10,446 nt of DNA, taken from contig CAZEID010000016.1 in NCBI GenBank assembly GCA_964512075.1, positions 1-10,446 on the forward strand, in the 5' to 3' direction. The stretch comes from CAZEID01 sp964512075. Its GTDB lineage: Bacteria; Patescibacteriota; WWE3; 9FT-COMBO-53-11. Shown piece after piece: positions 1 to 5,917 of the stretch. The stretch's first letter is position 1, and each line of letters starts with the position of its first letter. Both the position numbers and the translations under genes were made by a program. The notes under the pieces are model-generated. The model was not told the DNA's origin. It was given only the letters and a program-made list of their open reading frames with translations, and did no database searches.

Positions 1-1186
1 GGTTTAGCGCGACCAAAGCGCCGTTAGAAACTCGCCAAATCTTATCCTTACTAATTTCGTCAGTCACAATCTTCTGAAACTTGGTTTGCCAACTTAGATC
101 GAGGGTAGTCGTCACCTTCAGTCCCCCCGTCTCCACGAAAGCTTCCCCGTAGCGATCCGCGAGAAGTTCTCGCACGTACATAACAAAATGGGGTGCTCGA
201 ATCTGAGAACCTTCCGGCTTGTACTTCAAAGCAAAGTTTTTCGCCTCTTCTTCCTGCTCCCGCGTAATGTAGTTGTCTTCCCGCATTCGGCGTAAAACCT
301 CACCTTGCCGCCACTTGGCTAGCTCTGGATTACGAAAAGGAGAATAACGAGAGGGAGCTTGCGGTAAACCAGCGAGAAGTGCCGCTTCGGCCAAGTTCAA
401 GTCGGAAGCGTTCTTGCCAAAATAGTTCTCCGCTGCCGCTTGAATTCCAATTGCCTGCCCCCCGTAGGGGGTCTCATTCAAGTACATCTGTAAGATTTCG
501 TCTTTACTGTAACGGGCTTCAATTTGAAGGGCCAAGACAAACTCCTTAATTTTCCGCACAATAGTTCTTTCTCGGGTCAGCAAAGTATTCTTAACCAACT
601 GCTGCGTGATCGAGGACCCCCCTTGGATATCTCTTTTGATAATCGTCCGGTAGATCCCGCGAATGATTCCAAAGGGGTCAAAACCGCGGTGGGTGTAGAA
701 ATGCTTGTCCTCAATTGCAATGGTAGCTTGACGCATTACTTCGGCTACTTGGTCCAGAGTGACCAAGGTCCGATTCTCATCTCCGTAAATGTCGTAGAGA
801 AGGTTTCCCTGCCGGTCGTAAATCTTAGTGGAGAGGGAGACCTTCCGATTGACTAGTCGATCGGGGGAAGGCAAGTCCTTGGAGAAGTAAACCATTAACG
901 ACCCCAGAGCTATCGACGAAAAAATTACCAAAAGCAAAACCACGGTTGCCCCCACACTGAGCCAGTAGATCGGACCCCGGCGGGTTCGCTTCCTCAAATC
1001 CTGAAGGCCTGGGAGCTTGGTAATCAAATTGAAGACAATGCCGAAAACTTTGGAGAAAACTGCCTTTATTATGACTAGCAAAGCCTTAAAGACAATGCGA
1101 AGGGGAAGGAGCATTTTCGCCAGTAGCCCATTAGAACTTCCTCGCCAAGAAGGGGAGCCCGTTGGCAGGTACTTTCTTGATCGCAC
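1..1186 (-). CDS. Class A penicillin-binding protein (PBP1A-like), N-terminal part, cut by window edge
   Basis: This is a bifunctional peptidoglycan synthase: a membrane-anchored glycosyltransferase (GT51) polymerises lipid II, and a transpeptidase domain should follow beyond the window. Residues are numbered from the ATG at 1114. A membrane segment lies at about 50-75. The GT51 domain follows, with IAIEDKHFYTHRGFD at 132-146 (catalytic Glu135), GGSSITQQLVKN at 165-176, RKIKEFVLALQIE at 187-199 and KDEILQMYLNETPYGG at 204-219. The visible part ends at about residue 371, in the linker or start of the transpeptidase domain, so the SxxK motif is not seen. The start is uncertain. GTG 1186 sits 6 nt after an extended -10 box and would be a leaderless start, adding 24 Ser/Arg-rich residues. 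ATG 1114 is in frame but has no Shine-Dalgarno and would leave a 72-nt leader. Before the membrane segment, residues 1-35 form an unusual hydrophobic stretch with spaced lysines, possibly an amphipathic helix. The gene is divergent from tyrS. Confidence 0.93.
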   Translation of the reverse strand, partial: MRSRKYLPTGSPSWRGSSNGLLAKMLLPLRIVFKALLVIIKAVFSKVFGIVFNLITKLPGLQDLRKRTRRGPIYWLSVGATVVLLLVIFSSIALGSLMVYFSKDLPSPDRLVNRKVSLSTKIYDRQGNLLYDIYGDENRTLVTLDQVAEVMRQATIAIEDKHFYTHRGFDPFGIIRGIYRTIIKRDIQGGSSITQQLVKNTLLTRERTIVRKIKEFVLALQIEARYSKDEILQMYLNETPYGGQAIGIQAAAENYFGKNASDLNLAEAALLAGLPQAPSRYSPFRNPELAKWRQGEVLRRMREDNYITREQEEEAKNFALKYKPEGSQIRAPHFVMYVRELLADRYGEAFVETGGLKVTTTLDLSWQTKFQKIVTDEISKDKIWRVSNGALVALN

Positions 1187-1192
1187 GGGAGA

Positions 1193-1201
1193 ATTTTACC
1201 A
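1193..1201 (-). promoter_or_regulatory. Predicted pbp1A promoter, extended -10 TGGTAAAAT
   Basis: On the minus strand TGGTAAAAT is a TGn extended -10 (hexamer 1198-1193). Its last base is 7 nt from the G of GTG 1186, so transcription should begin at or near that codon. A weak -35-like TAGCCA lies about 17 bp upstream, at 1221-1216. The TGG of the extended element is the end of the first palindromic repeat, so a protein bound to that palindrome would contact the promoter core. The box is seen in the sequence; activity is inferred. Confidence 0.5.
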
Positions 1202-1228
1202 TTCTCGGCAGAGAATGGCTAGCGATTT
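1199..1228. repeat. Direct repeat copy 1 with perfect 8-4-8 palindrome (putative operator)
   Basis: This is the first of two identical 30-bp copies. Its first 20 bases are a perfect inverted repeat, CCATTCTC-GGCA-GAGAATGG (1199-1218), followed by GCTAGCGATTT-type sequence that includes a GCTAGC palindrome. It directly abuts the pbp1A -10 box, covering about -13 to -32 if transcription starts at 1186. After it, GCGAT and ATCGC form a further short inverted repeat (1222-1226 and 1236-1240). It is probably a DNA-level binding site, since neither predicted transcript would include it. Confidence 0.75.
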
Positions 1229-1243
1229 TGGAAAGATCGCGTC

Positions 1244-1273
1244 CCATTCTCGGCAGAGAATGGCTAGCGATTT
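1244..1273. repeat. Direct repeat copy 2 with perfect 8-4-8 palindrome (putative operator)
   Basis: This copy is identical over 30 bp to the one at 1199-1228, starting exactly 45 bp later; its palindrome occupies 1244-1263. The remaining 15 bp of each 45-bp unit are diverged, with 7 of 15 bases matching. This suggests an old tandem duplication in which only the 30-bp core was kept, or two independently maintained sites. It lies about -58 to -77 from the pbp1A start and about -60 to -79 from the tyrS start, so a regulator could reach both divergent promoters. Confidence 0.75.
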
Positions 1274-1297
1274 CGAAGAAAACGTACCCCATAGGTC

Positions 1298-1316
1298 TGC
1301 TAAAATTTGATAAATT
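1298..1316 (+). promoter_or_regulatory. Predicted tyrS promoter: two overlapping extended -10 boxes
   Basis: TGCTAAAAT (1298-1306) and TGATAAATT (1308-1316) are both TGn extended -10 elements. The second ends 7 nt from the A of the tyrS ATG (1323), which predicts a leaderless mRNA; the first would give about a 10-nt leader. No convincing -35 and no Shine-Dalgarno are visible. No T-box leader fits in this space. The stretch TTGATAAATTTA closely matches TTGATAAACTTA before rsmD. Confidence 0.5.
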
Positions 1317-1322
1317 TATCCT

Positions 1323-2492
1323 ATGACCACCGAGGAAGTTCTGAGCCGTTGGGTCGATACGGTTTATCCCAGCAAGGAAGCTTTAAAACAAGAGTTAGAA
1401 AAACGAAAGTTAAAAATTTACTTAGGAGCCGACCCGACCGGTCCGGAGTTGCACCTCGGACATTCAACTAACTTGCTGCTTCTTCGCCATTTTCAGCGGT
1501 TGGGACACCAAATCATCTTTTTGGTCGGAGATGCGACGGCCCTAATTGGAGACCCCAGCGGAAGGGAAACCGCCCGCCGACCTCTCACCCGAGAGGAAGT
1601 TCGGCGAAACGCCCGAACTTACCAGCGCCAAGTCGGAAAAATCCTCCGCTTTGGCTGGGGAGGCGCGCGACTTGAGTTCAACAGCCGCTGGTGGGGGAGA
1701 ATGGGTTTCTTGGAGGGGTTAAAGCTCTCCTACTTCACCACAGTCAACCAACTAATCGAGCGGGATATGTTCCAAAAACGTTTAAAGAAAGGCGGTTCCA
1801 TCTCGCCCGCCGAGCTACTGTACCCCTTTATGCAGGGCTACGATTCGGTCATTATGGGGGTAGACGCCGAGGTCGGCGGAACCGACCAAACTTTTAATAT
1901 GCTGATGGGAAGGGAGCTGGCAAAGAAGATTCGGGGAAAAGAGAAATTCGTAATCACGACTAAGCTCTTGGAGAACCCTAAGACTGGCCAAAAGCTTATG
2001 AATAAAAGCACTGGAAGCTATATCCCCATTACTCTCCCGGCGCGAGAGATGTTCGGGTCCGTGATGGCTTTGCCGGACGAGGCCGTAATCCCCTGTTTCG
2101 AGCTTTGCACCGAGGTTTCCTCAAAGGCACTGGACCAATTCCGAAGAGATATGTTGCGTCACCCGGCCGAGGTAAAGAAAAGCTTGGCTTTCGAAATCAC
2201 CCGGATATACCACGGAAGCAAAGCAGCCATTCAGGCCTTCAACGAGTTTGAGACCGTCTTTTCCAAAGGCGGGGCTCCAACGGACCTTCCAACTTGGAGG
2301 TTGGCTGGCAAGGAAGTCGTTCTCGCGGATCTTCTCACCAAAAAGAAGATCATTTCGAGCCGCTCCGAAGTTCGCCGTCTTCTCGCTCAAGGAGCAATCC
2401 GCCTAAACAATCAAAAGCTAACTGCCGACAAGTTAGTTTTAAGAAAGGGAATTCTGAAGATCGGCCGGAGAATTTTTGTCAAAATTGAATGA
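1323..2492 (+). CDS. tyrS: Tyrosine--tRNA ligase
   Basis: This cytoplasmic class I aminoacyl-tRNA synthetase activates tyrosine with ATP and loads it on tRNA-Tyr. The 389-residue protein has the HIGH-type motif HLGH at 44-47 within GADPTGPELHLGH. The tyrosine-recognition pattern Y167-x3-Q171-x2-D174 (YPFMQGYD) matches the bacterial TyrRS pattern YxxxQxxD and argues against a tryptophanyl enzyme. GGTDQ lies at 185-189, and the KMSKS-type loop is KLMNKS at 224-229, a variant form. An S4 RNA-binding domain spans about 330-389. Full length looks intact. The ATG at 1323 follows an extended -10 box by 6 nt, and there is no Shine-Dalgarno. It leads the plus-strand cluster, and its stop codon overlaps the ATG of the next small gene. 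Confidence 0.97.
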   Translation: MTTEEVLSRWVDTVYPSKEALKQELEKRKLKIYLGADPTGPELHLGHSTNLLLLRHFQRLGHQIIFLVGDATALIGDPSGRETARRPLTREEVRRNARTYQRQVGKILRFGWGGARLEFNSRWWGRMGFLEGLKLSYFTTVNQLIERDMFQKRLKKGGSISPAELLYPFMQGYDSVIMGVDAEVGGTDQTFNMLMGRELAKKIRGKEKFVITTKLLENPKTGQKLMNKSTGSYIPITLPAREMFGSVMALPDEAVIPCFELCTEVSSKALDQFRRDMLRHPAEVKKSLAFEITRIYHGSKAAIQAFNEFETVFSKGGAPTDLPTWRLAGKEVVLADLLTKKKIISSRSEVRRLLAQGAIRLNNQKLTADKLVLRKGILKIGRRIFVKIE

Positions 2493-2590
2493 GATTCTTC
2501 CAACGTCATCAAAAGTTTTGGACGATTGTGGTTGTCGTTGCCTCGGTTAGCTTAGTGCTTTCCTCTTTCCTGCCGTTTGTTCTGCGGTGA
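2489..2590 (+). CDS. 33-aa single-pass membrane peptide, unrecognised
   Basis: This short open frame exactly bridges tyrS and recG. Its ATG overlaps the tyrS stop as ATGA (2489-2492), and its TGA overlaps the recG ATG as TGATG (2588-2592). The peptide starts MRFFQRHQKFW, with basic and aromatic residues, then runs into about 20 hydrophobic residues (TIVVVVASVSLVLSSFLPF) and ends VLR. That is a single membrane helix with a positive N-terminus, consistent with a cytoplasmic N-terminus or an uncleaved signal anchor; no clear signal-peptidase site is visible. The four-base and one-base overlaps suggest translational coupling. No family was recognised and no function is proposed. A non-coding gap between tyrS and recG is possible, but the double overlap and clean hydrophobic design make a gene more likely. 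Confidence 0.68.
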   Translation: MRFFQRHQKFWTIVVVVASVSLVLSSFLPFVLR

Positions 2591-4659
2591 TGACCCTAGC
2601 CGACCCGATCGAGAAGCTTCCTTACATTGGGAGGGTGTATGCTCGGCGGCTCCGACGACTCCAGATTAAGACCGTTCGAGATTTGCTTTATCATTTCCCA
2701 TTTCGCTACCGAGATTTCTCCACTCCTCGCAGAATTCGAGATCTTAGAGAGGAGGAAAATGTTTCGATTCGGGGAAGAATTGTTCGCGTTACTGACGTTC
2801 GGTCCAAAAGGGGGAAGCTTCTCACTAAGGCCGCGATTGCGGACGAGAGTGGAGCCATCGAAGCTTTATGGTTCAACCAACCCTATTTATCCCGAACTTT
2901 TAAGGAGGGGGTGGAGATTAGTTTGGCGGGAAAGGTTGAGAATTTCGGCGGGAAGCTTACTTTAGTCAGTCCCGAGTTTGAATTGGTGAAAGGGGACAGG
3001 ATTCAAATCCACACCCAGGGGTTAGTTCCAATCTACCCGGAGACGGAGCAGGTAACCTCCAAGTGGCTGAGAAGTCGCATTCGAAGCCTCCTCGCCAGTC
3101 CGGTAGAGGTTCCGGAGTTTTTGCCGAAAGACCTCCTCCAGCAGGAAAACCTTCCCGAGCGCCGCGCGGCCTTACGGATGTTCCATTTTCCGACCTCTCT
3201 CCAGGAAGCTGAGAAAGCTCGCCGGAGATTTTCCTTCGAGGAACTGTTTCTTTTTAATCTGCGCGCTTTGCGCCAACGATACTATTGGGAAAGTCACAGG
3301 TCCGCCCGGAGAATTGAGGCTCAAAAACACCGAAGCGAACTGGAGCGATTCATCCGAAGTTTTCCCTTCCGCCTTACTAACGCTCAACAGAGGGCCACTC
3401 GCGAAATTTTAGCGGATTTAGCCAAAGACAGGCCAATGAACCGTTTGCTTGAGGGGGACGTGGGGTCGGGAAAAACTGCCGTTGCGGCCGTGGCAGTTTA
3501 TCTCACTTTTCTTTCCGGAGCAAAAACTGTCTTCATGGCCCCCACCGAAATTCTCGTTGACCAGCACTTCCAAACTCTTAAGGAGTTCCTCGAACCCTTC
3601 GGTGTCAAAATTGCGCTCCACACCGGAGCAACCAAACCGGCGGAAGGAGAGGATTTTGACCTTTGGATCGGGACTCACGCCCTCTTCTACCGGAGAGGCA
3701 ACTTCGAAAACGTAGGGTTGGTAGTGATCGATGAACAGCATCGGTTTGGCGTGGAACAGCGAGCTAAGTTACTAGAAGTAGCTAAGGGAAAAACGGTTCC
3801 CCATCTCTTGACGTTGACGGCAACGCCCATTCCGCGAACCCTCGCCTTAACAGTTTATGGCGATTTAGACCTTTCAATCTTGAACGAGTCGCCGCCAGGG
3901 AGAAAGCCCCCTAAAACCTTCGTCGTCCCGGCGCGTAAACGCGCCGCGGGCTACCAGTGGGTCTACCGCCGAGTACAAGCCGGAGAACAAGCTTTTATAG
4001 TCTGCCCGCTAATTGAAGAGTCCTCGGTAGAAACTCTCCAGCAGGTGAAATCGGCGGTGGCGGAGTACGAAAAGATCCGAAAGCAGATGCCGGGAGTGAC
4101 CGTCGGTCTCCTCCACGGGCGGCTTCCCGCCAGGGAGAAATCCAAAATAATGGAAAGGTTCCAGTCGGGCGAAATCGCGGTACTGGTGTCTACCCCTGTA
4201 GTGGAGGTGGGTATCGACGTTCCAAATGCCACGATTATGATTATTGAAGCCGCGGAAAGATTTGGGTTGGCTTCTCTTCACCAATTGCGCGGTCGGATTG
4301 GGCGAGGAACCAAAGAATCCTTCTGCTTCCTTTTTACCTCTGAGTCGAGTGAATCCCTGACCCCACCGGCTTTGGAAGGGAGCCCTTCCTGGAGGCGCCT
4401 TAAATATCTCGAACGGGTTAAGAACGGCTTCGATTTAGCCGAGATTGATCTCAAGCTTCGCGGCCCCGGAGAAATTTACGGGGTAAAACAGCACGGCTTG
4501 ACAGAACTTAAGATCGCCGATCTAACTGATGCGGCCCTGCTAAAAGTCTCGCGGGATGCCGCTCAAAAAATAATTACGCCGGACCCCACTTTAGCATCGC
4601 ACCCCTCCCTAAAGGAGGAGTTAGACCGATTTTCGGCAACATTAGTGGAACCGAATTGA
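2590..4659 (+). CDS. recG: ATP-dependent DNA helicase RecG
   Basis: RecG is a superfamily 2 double-strand DNA translocase that reverses stalled forks and processes Holliday junctions and R-loops. The 689-residue protein has an N-terminal wedge/OB-fold region (about 1-150, with an OB-like segment at 58-130). The helicase core carries Walker A GDVGSGKT (289-296), motif Ia MAPTEILVDQH (316-326), the DEQH box (381-384), TATPIPRT (410-417), TPVVEVGIDVP (535-545) and motif VI QLRGRIGRG (565-573). The RecG-specific C-terminal region GFDLAEIDLKLRGPGEIYG lies at 613-631. Length and motifs look intact. ATG 2590 is preferred over GTG 2587 because it overlaps the preceding peptide's stop as TGATG; no Shine-Dalgarno is present, so translation is probably coupled. 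Twelve bases separate it from rsmD. Confidence 0.97.
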   Translation: MTLADPIEKLPYIGRVYARRLRRLQIKTVRDLLYHFPFRYRDFSTPRRIRDLREEENVSIRGRIVRVTDVRSKRGKLLTKAAIADESGAIEALWFNQPYLSRTFKEGVEISLAGKVENFGGKLTLVSPEFELVKGDRIQIHTQGLVPIYPETEQVTSKWLRSRIRSLLASPVEVPEFLPKDLLQQENLPERRAALRMFHFPTSLQEAEKARRRFSFEELFLFNLRALRQRYYWESHRSARRIEAQKHRSELERFIRSFPFRLTNAQQRATREILADLAKDRPMNRLLEGDVGSGKTAVAAVAVYLTFLSGAKTVFMAPTEILVDQHFQTLKEFLEPFGVKIALHTGATKPAEGEDFDLWIGTHALFYRRGNFENVGLVVIDEQHRFGVEQRAKLLEVAKGKTVPHLLTLTATPIPRTLALTVYGDLDLSILNESPPGRKPPKTFVVPARKRAAGYQWVYRRVQAGEQAFIVCPLIEESSVETLQQVKSAVAEYEKIRKQMPGVTVGLLHGRLPAREKSKIMERFQSGEIAVLVSTPVVEVGIDVPNATIMIIEAAERFGLASLHQLRGRIGRGTKESFCFLFTSESSESLTPPALEGSPSWRRLKYLERVKNGFDLAEIDLKLRGPGEIYGVKQHGLTELKIADLTDAALLKVSRDAAQKIITPDPTLASHPSLKEELDRFSATLVEPN

Positions 4660-4665
4660 TAAACT
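4657..4665 (+). promoter_or_regulatory. Predicted rsmD promoter, extended -10 TGATAAACT
   Basis: TGATAAACT is a TGn extended -10 (hexamer 4660-4665) that overlaps the recG stop codon TGA. It ends 7 nt from the A of the rsmD ATG, predicting a start of transcription at the initiation codon itself. No good -35 is visible. It suggests an internal promoter giving a leaderless rsmD message within the cluster. Confidence 0.45.
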
Positions 4666-4671
4666 TAAATA

Positions 4672-5208
4672 ATGCGAATTACGGGAGGAAAGATTAAAGG
4701 ACATCGTCTTCGCATTCCCCAGGTTCGGGACATTCGTCCAACCCAAGAAGCGGTCCGGTTGGCAATTTTTAATATTTTAGGGGACTTAGTTAAAGACCGA
4801 AAAACCTTGGACATTTACGCCGGTTCCGGCTCTCTCGGGATTGAAGCCTTGTCGCGCGGAGCAAAAGAGGCCGTTTTCATTGAATCCAATCAACAAGCCT
4901 GTCGAGTTATCCGCAAAAACTTAGAGGACGCTCGGATCAGTCCTAAAGGAAAGGTAATCTGCCGGGATGTTAAACAATCCCTGTTAGAACTCCCTCAAAA
5001 CGATTTTGAGTTAGTTTTCCTGGATCCTCCTTACGCAACTGGAAAAATTGATTTTGTCTTCGAATCGCTCGTTCCGCACCTCAAGCGCGGAGCAATCATT
5101 GTCTATGAGCACTCCAAGCTGACGGAGCCTCCAACCATTAAAGGGCTACGCATTTTCGACCGGCGCATTTATGGCTCAACTAAAGTATCGTTCCTAACCA
5201 AGGAATAG
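4672..5208 (+). CDS. rsmD: 16S rRNA (guanine966-N2)-methyltransferase RsmD
   Basis: RsmD transfers a methyl group from S-adenosylmethionine to N2 of G966 of 16S rRNA during small-subunit assembly. The 178-residue protein is the usual size. It opens MRITGGKIKG, typical of the family, followed by RPTQEAVRLAIFNIL (22-36). The SAM-binding motif I is DIYAGSGSLGIEALSRGA (47-64), and the catalytic LDPPY lies at 117-121. All key family positions look intact. No Shine-Dalgarno precedes the ATG; instead an extended -10 box ends 6 nt upstream. It sits between recG and rpmF. The motifs are specific enough that another N-methyltransferase is unlikely. Confidence 0.95.
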   Translation: MRITGGKIKGHRLRIPQVRDIRPTQEAVRLAIFNILGDLVKDRKTLDIYAGSGSLGIEALSRGAKEAVFIESNQQACRVIRKNLEDARISPKGKVICRDVKQSLLELPQNDFELVFLDPPYATGKIDFVFESLVPHLKRGAIIVYEHSKLTEPPTIKGLRIFDRRIYGSTKVSFLTKE

Positions 5209-5233
5209 GCCTTGCGAATCGACAGCTGATCAT

Positions 5234-5242
5234 TGATAATAT
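5234..5242 (+). promoter_or_regulatory. Predicted rpmF promoter, extended -10 TGATAATAT
   Basis: TGATAATAT (hexamer TAATAT 5237-5242) is a TGn extended -10 lying in the gap between rsmD and rpmF and ending 8 nt from the A of the rpmF ATG. Alternative registers are GATAAT (5235-5240), with TTGCGA at 5212-5217 exactly 17 bp upstream as a possible -35, and TATACT (5240-5245). All place transcription start within a few bases of the start codon, so rpmF is probably leaderless or nearly so. Confidence 0.5.
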
Positions 5243-5249
5243 ACTAACA

Positions 5250-5402
5250 ATGCCGCCACTTCCGAAACGGAAATTATCCCACGGCCGAAAGCGCCGCCGA
5301 TACTTCCATAAGCGCGCTCAAGCCCCCGCCCTAGTCCGTTGCTCCCATTGTGGAGCCTCCCGGTTACCTCACCGAGCTTGCCCAGAATGCGGGAAATACT
5401 AA
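5250..5402 (+). CDS. rpmF: 50S ribosomal protein L32
   Basis: L32 is a small zinc-ribbon protein of the large ribosomal subunit. The 50-residue frame starts MPPLPKRKLSHGRKRRR, the basic N-terminal tail typical of L32. It contains four cysteines as C31-x2-C34 and C44-x2-C47 around the family segment LPHRACPECG, and ends GKY. All four zinc ligands are present. No Shine-Dalgarno is seen, and the start follows an extended -10 box closely. It lies between rsmD and nusB, 23 bp before nusB. In many bacteria rpmF also lies near rnc. Confidence 0.95.
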   Translation: MPPLPKRKLSHGRKRRRYFHKRAQAPALVRCSHCGASRLPHRACPECGKY

Positions 5403-5425
5403 GGCAAGTTTCTAACTAGCAGACG

Positions 5426-5917
5426 ATGAACTCGGAACTAAAAATTAATTTTGATTCTCGGCACGAAGCGCGGCGGGTTGCCCTTGCAACCCTCTTTGAA
5501 CGAACTTTCCACTCCATTAATTTCACCGAGAGTATTGGTCAAGTTCAGGAGATCCTGACCGACAGAAAAATTGACCGGGAGCTCTTGGAAACCCTTATTC
5601 AGGGGGTTACCAACCGCACCGAACAAATTGACCAAATCATTCGGGAAGTCGCTCCAACTTGGCCGACGGACCAAATCAACAAAATTGACCTGATCGCCCT
5701 TCGAATCGCAATCTACGAACTACTTTTTGCCAAGGAAGATCTTCCGGAGGAAAGACAAGTTCCACCCAAAGTGGCAATCGACGAAGCAATCGAGCTCGCC
5801 AAAGAGTTCGGCGGAGCGTCCTCGGGTCCTTTCGTGAACGGCGTTCTCGGCACGGTTGTCGAAAGATATCTCGAAGGGAAAGAACCCCCGCCCAAAGATG
5901 AGAATGTGGAAGAATGA
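5426..5917 (+). CDS. nusB: Transcription antitermination factor NusB
   Basis: NusB is an all-helical RNA-binding protein that pairs with NusE (S10) on boxA of rRNA leaders to keep RNA polymerase processive. The 163-residue protein has RHEARRVALATLFE (12-25), the KIDLIALRIAIYELLF core (86-101), and the conserved C-terminal signature VPPKVAIDEAIELAKEFGG (112-130) with FVNGVLG (136-142). An acidic/proline tail (150-163) overlaps the start of rnc. No strong Shine-Dalgarno or extended -10 precedes the ATG, so it may be read from the rpmF transcript. Its place beside rnc fits joint control of rRNA synthesis and processing. Confidence 0.95.
   Translation: MNSELKINFDSRHEARRVALATLFERTFHSINFTESIGQVQEILTDRKIDRELLETLIQGVTNRTEQIDQIIREVAPTWPTDQINKIDLIALRIAIYELLFAKEDLPEERQVPPKVAIDEAIELAKEFGGASSGPFVNGVLGTVVERYLEGKEPPPKDENVEE

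Noticed and set aside
524..856. Plus-strand 110-codon open frame inside the PBP gene
   Set aside because: It is a shadow of the PBP coding strand, whose GT51 motifs are unmistakable in the other direction.
1199..1273. Minimal CRISPR array or attachment-site pair
   Set aside because: There are only two repeats, with a 15-bp gap, internal palindromes covering most of the repeat, no cas genes and no integrase. A regulatory site fits better.
1017..1310. Plus-strand 97-codon open frame containing an in-frame amino-acid repeat (SHSRQRMASDF twice)
   Set aside because: The repeat arises because the 45-bp DNA duplication is a multiple of three. The frame is antisense to the PBP gene, covers two promoters, and its protein has no recognisable features.
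1187..1322. T-box or other riboswitch leader for tyrS
   Set aside because: The predicted transcription start is within about 10 nt of the ATG, and no T-box consensus, specifier loop or terminator is present.
2587..2589. GTG start for recG, one codon upstream
   Set aside because: ATG 2590 makes the typical TGATG overlap with the preceding small gene and matches the usual preference for ATG; the difference is a single residue.
5856..5897. TTG start extending RNase III by 14 residues into nusB
   Set aside because: It would overlap the conserved C-terminal part of nusB by about 60 bp. The added residues are not typical of the RNase III N-terminus, and ATG codons at 5898 and 5904 are available.
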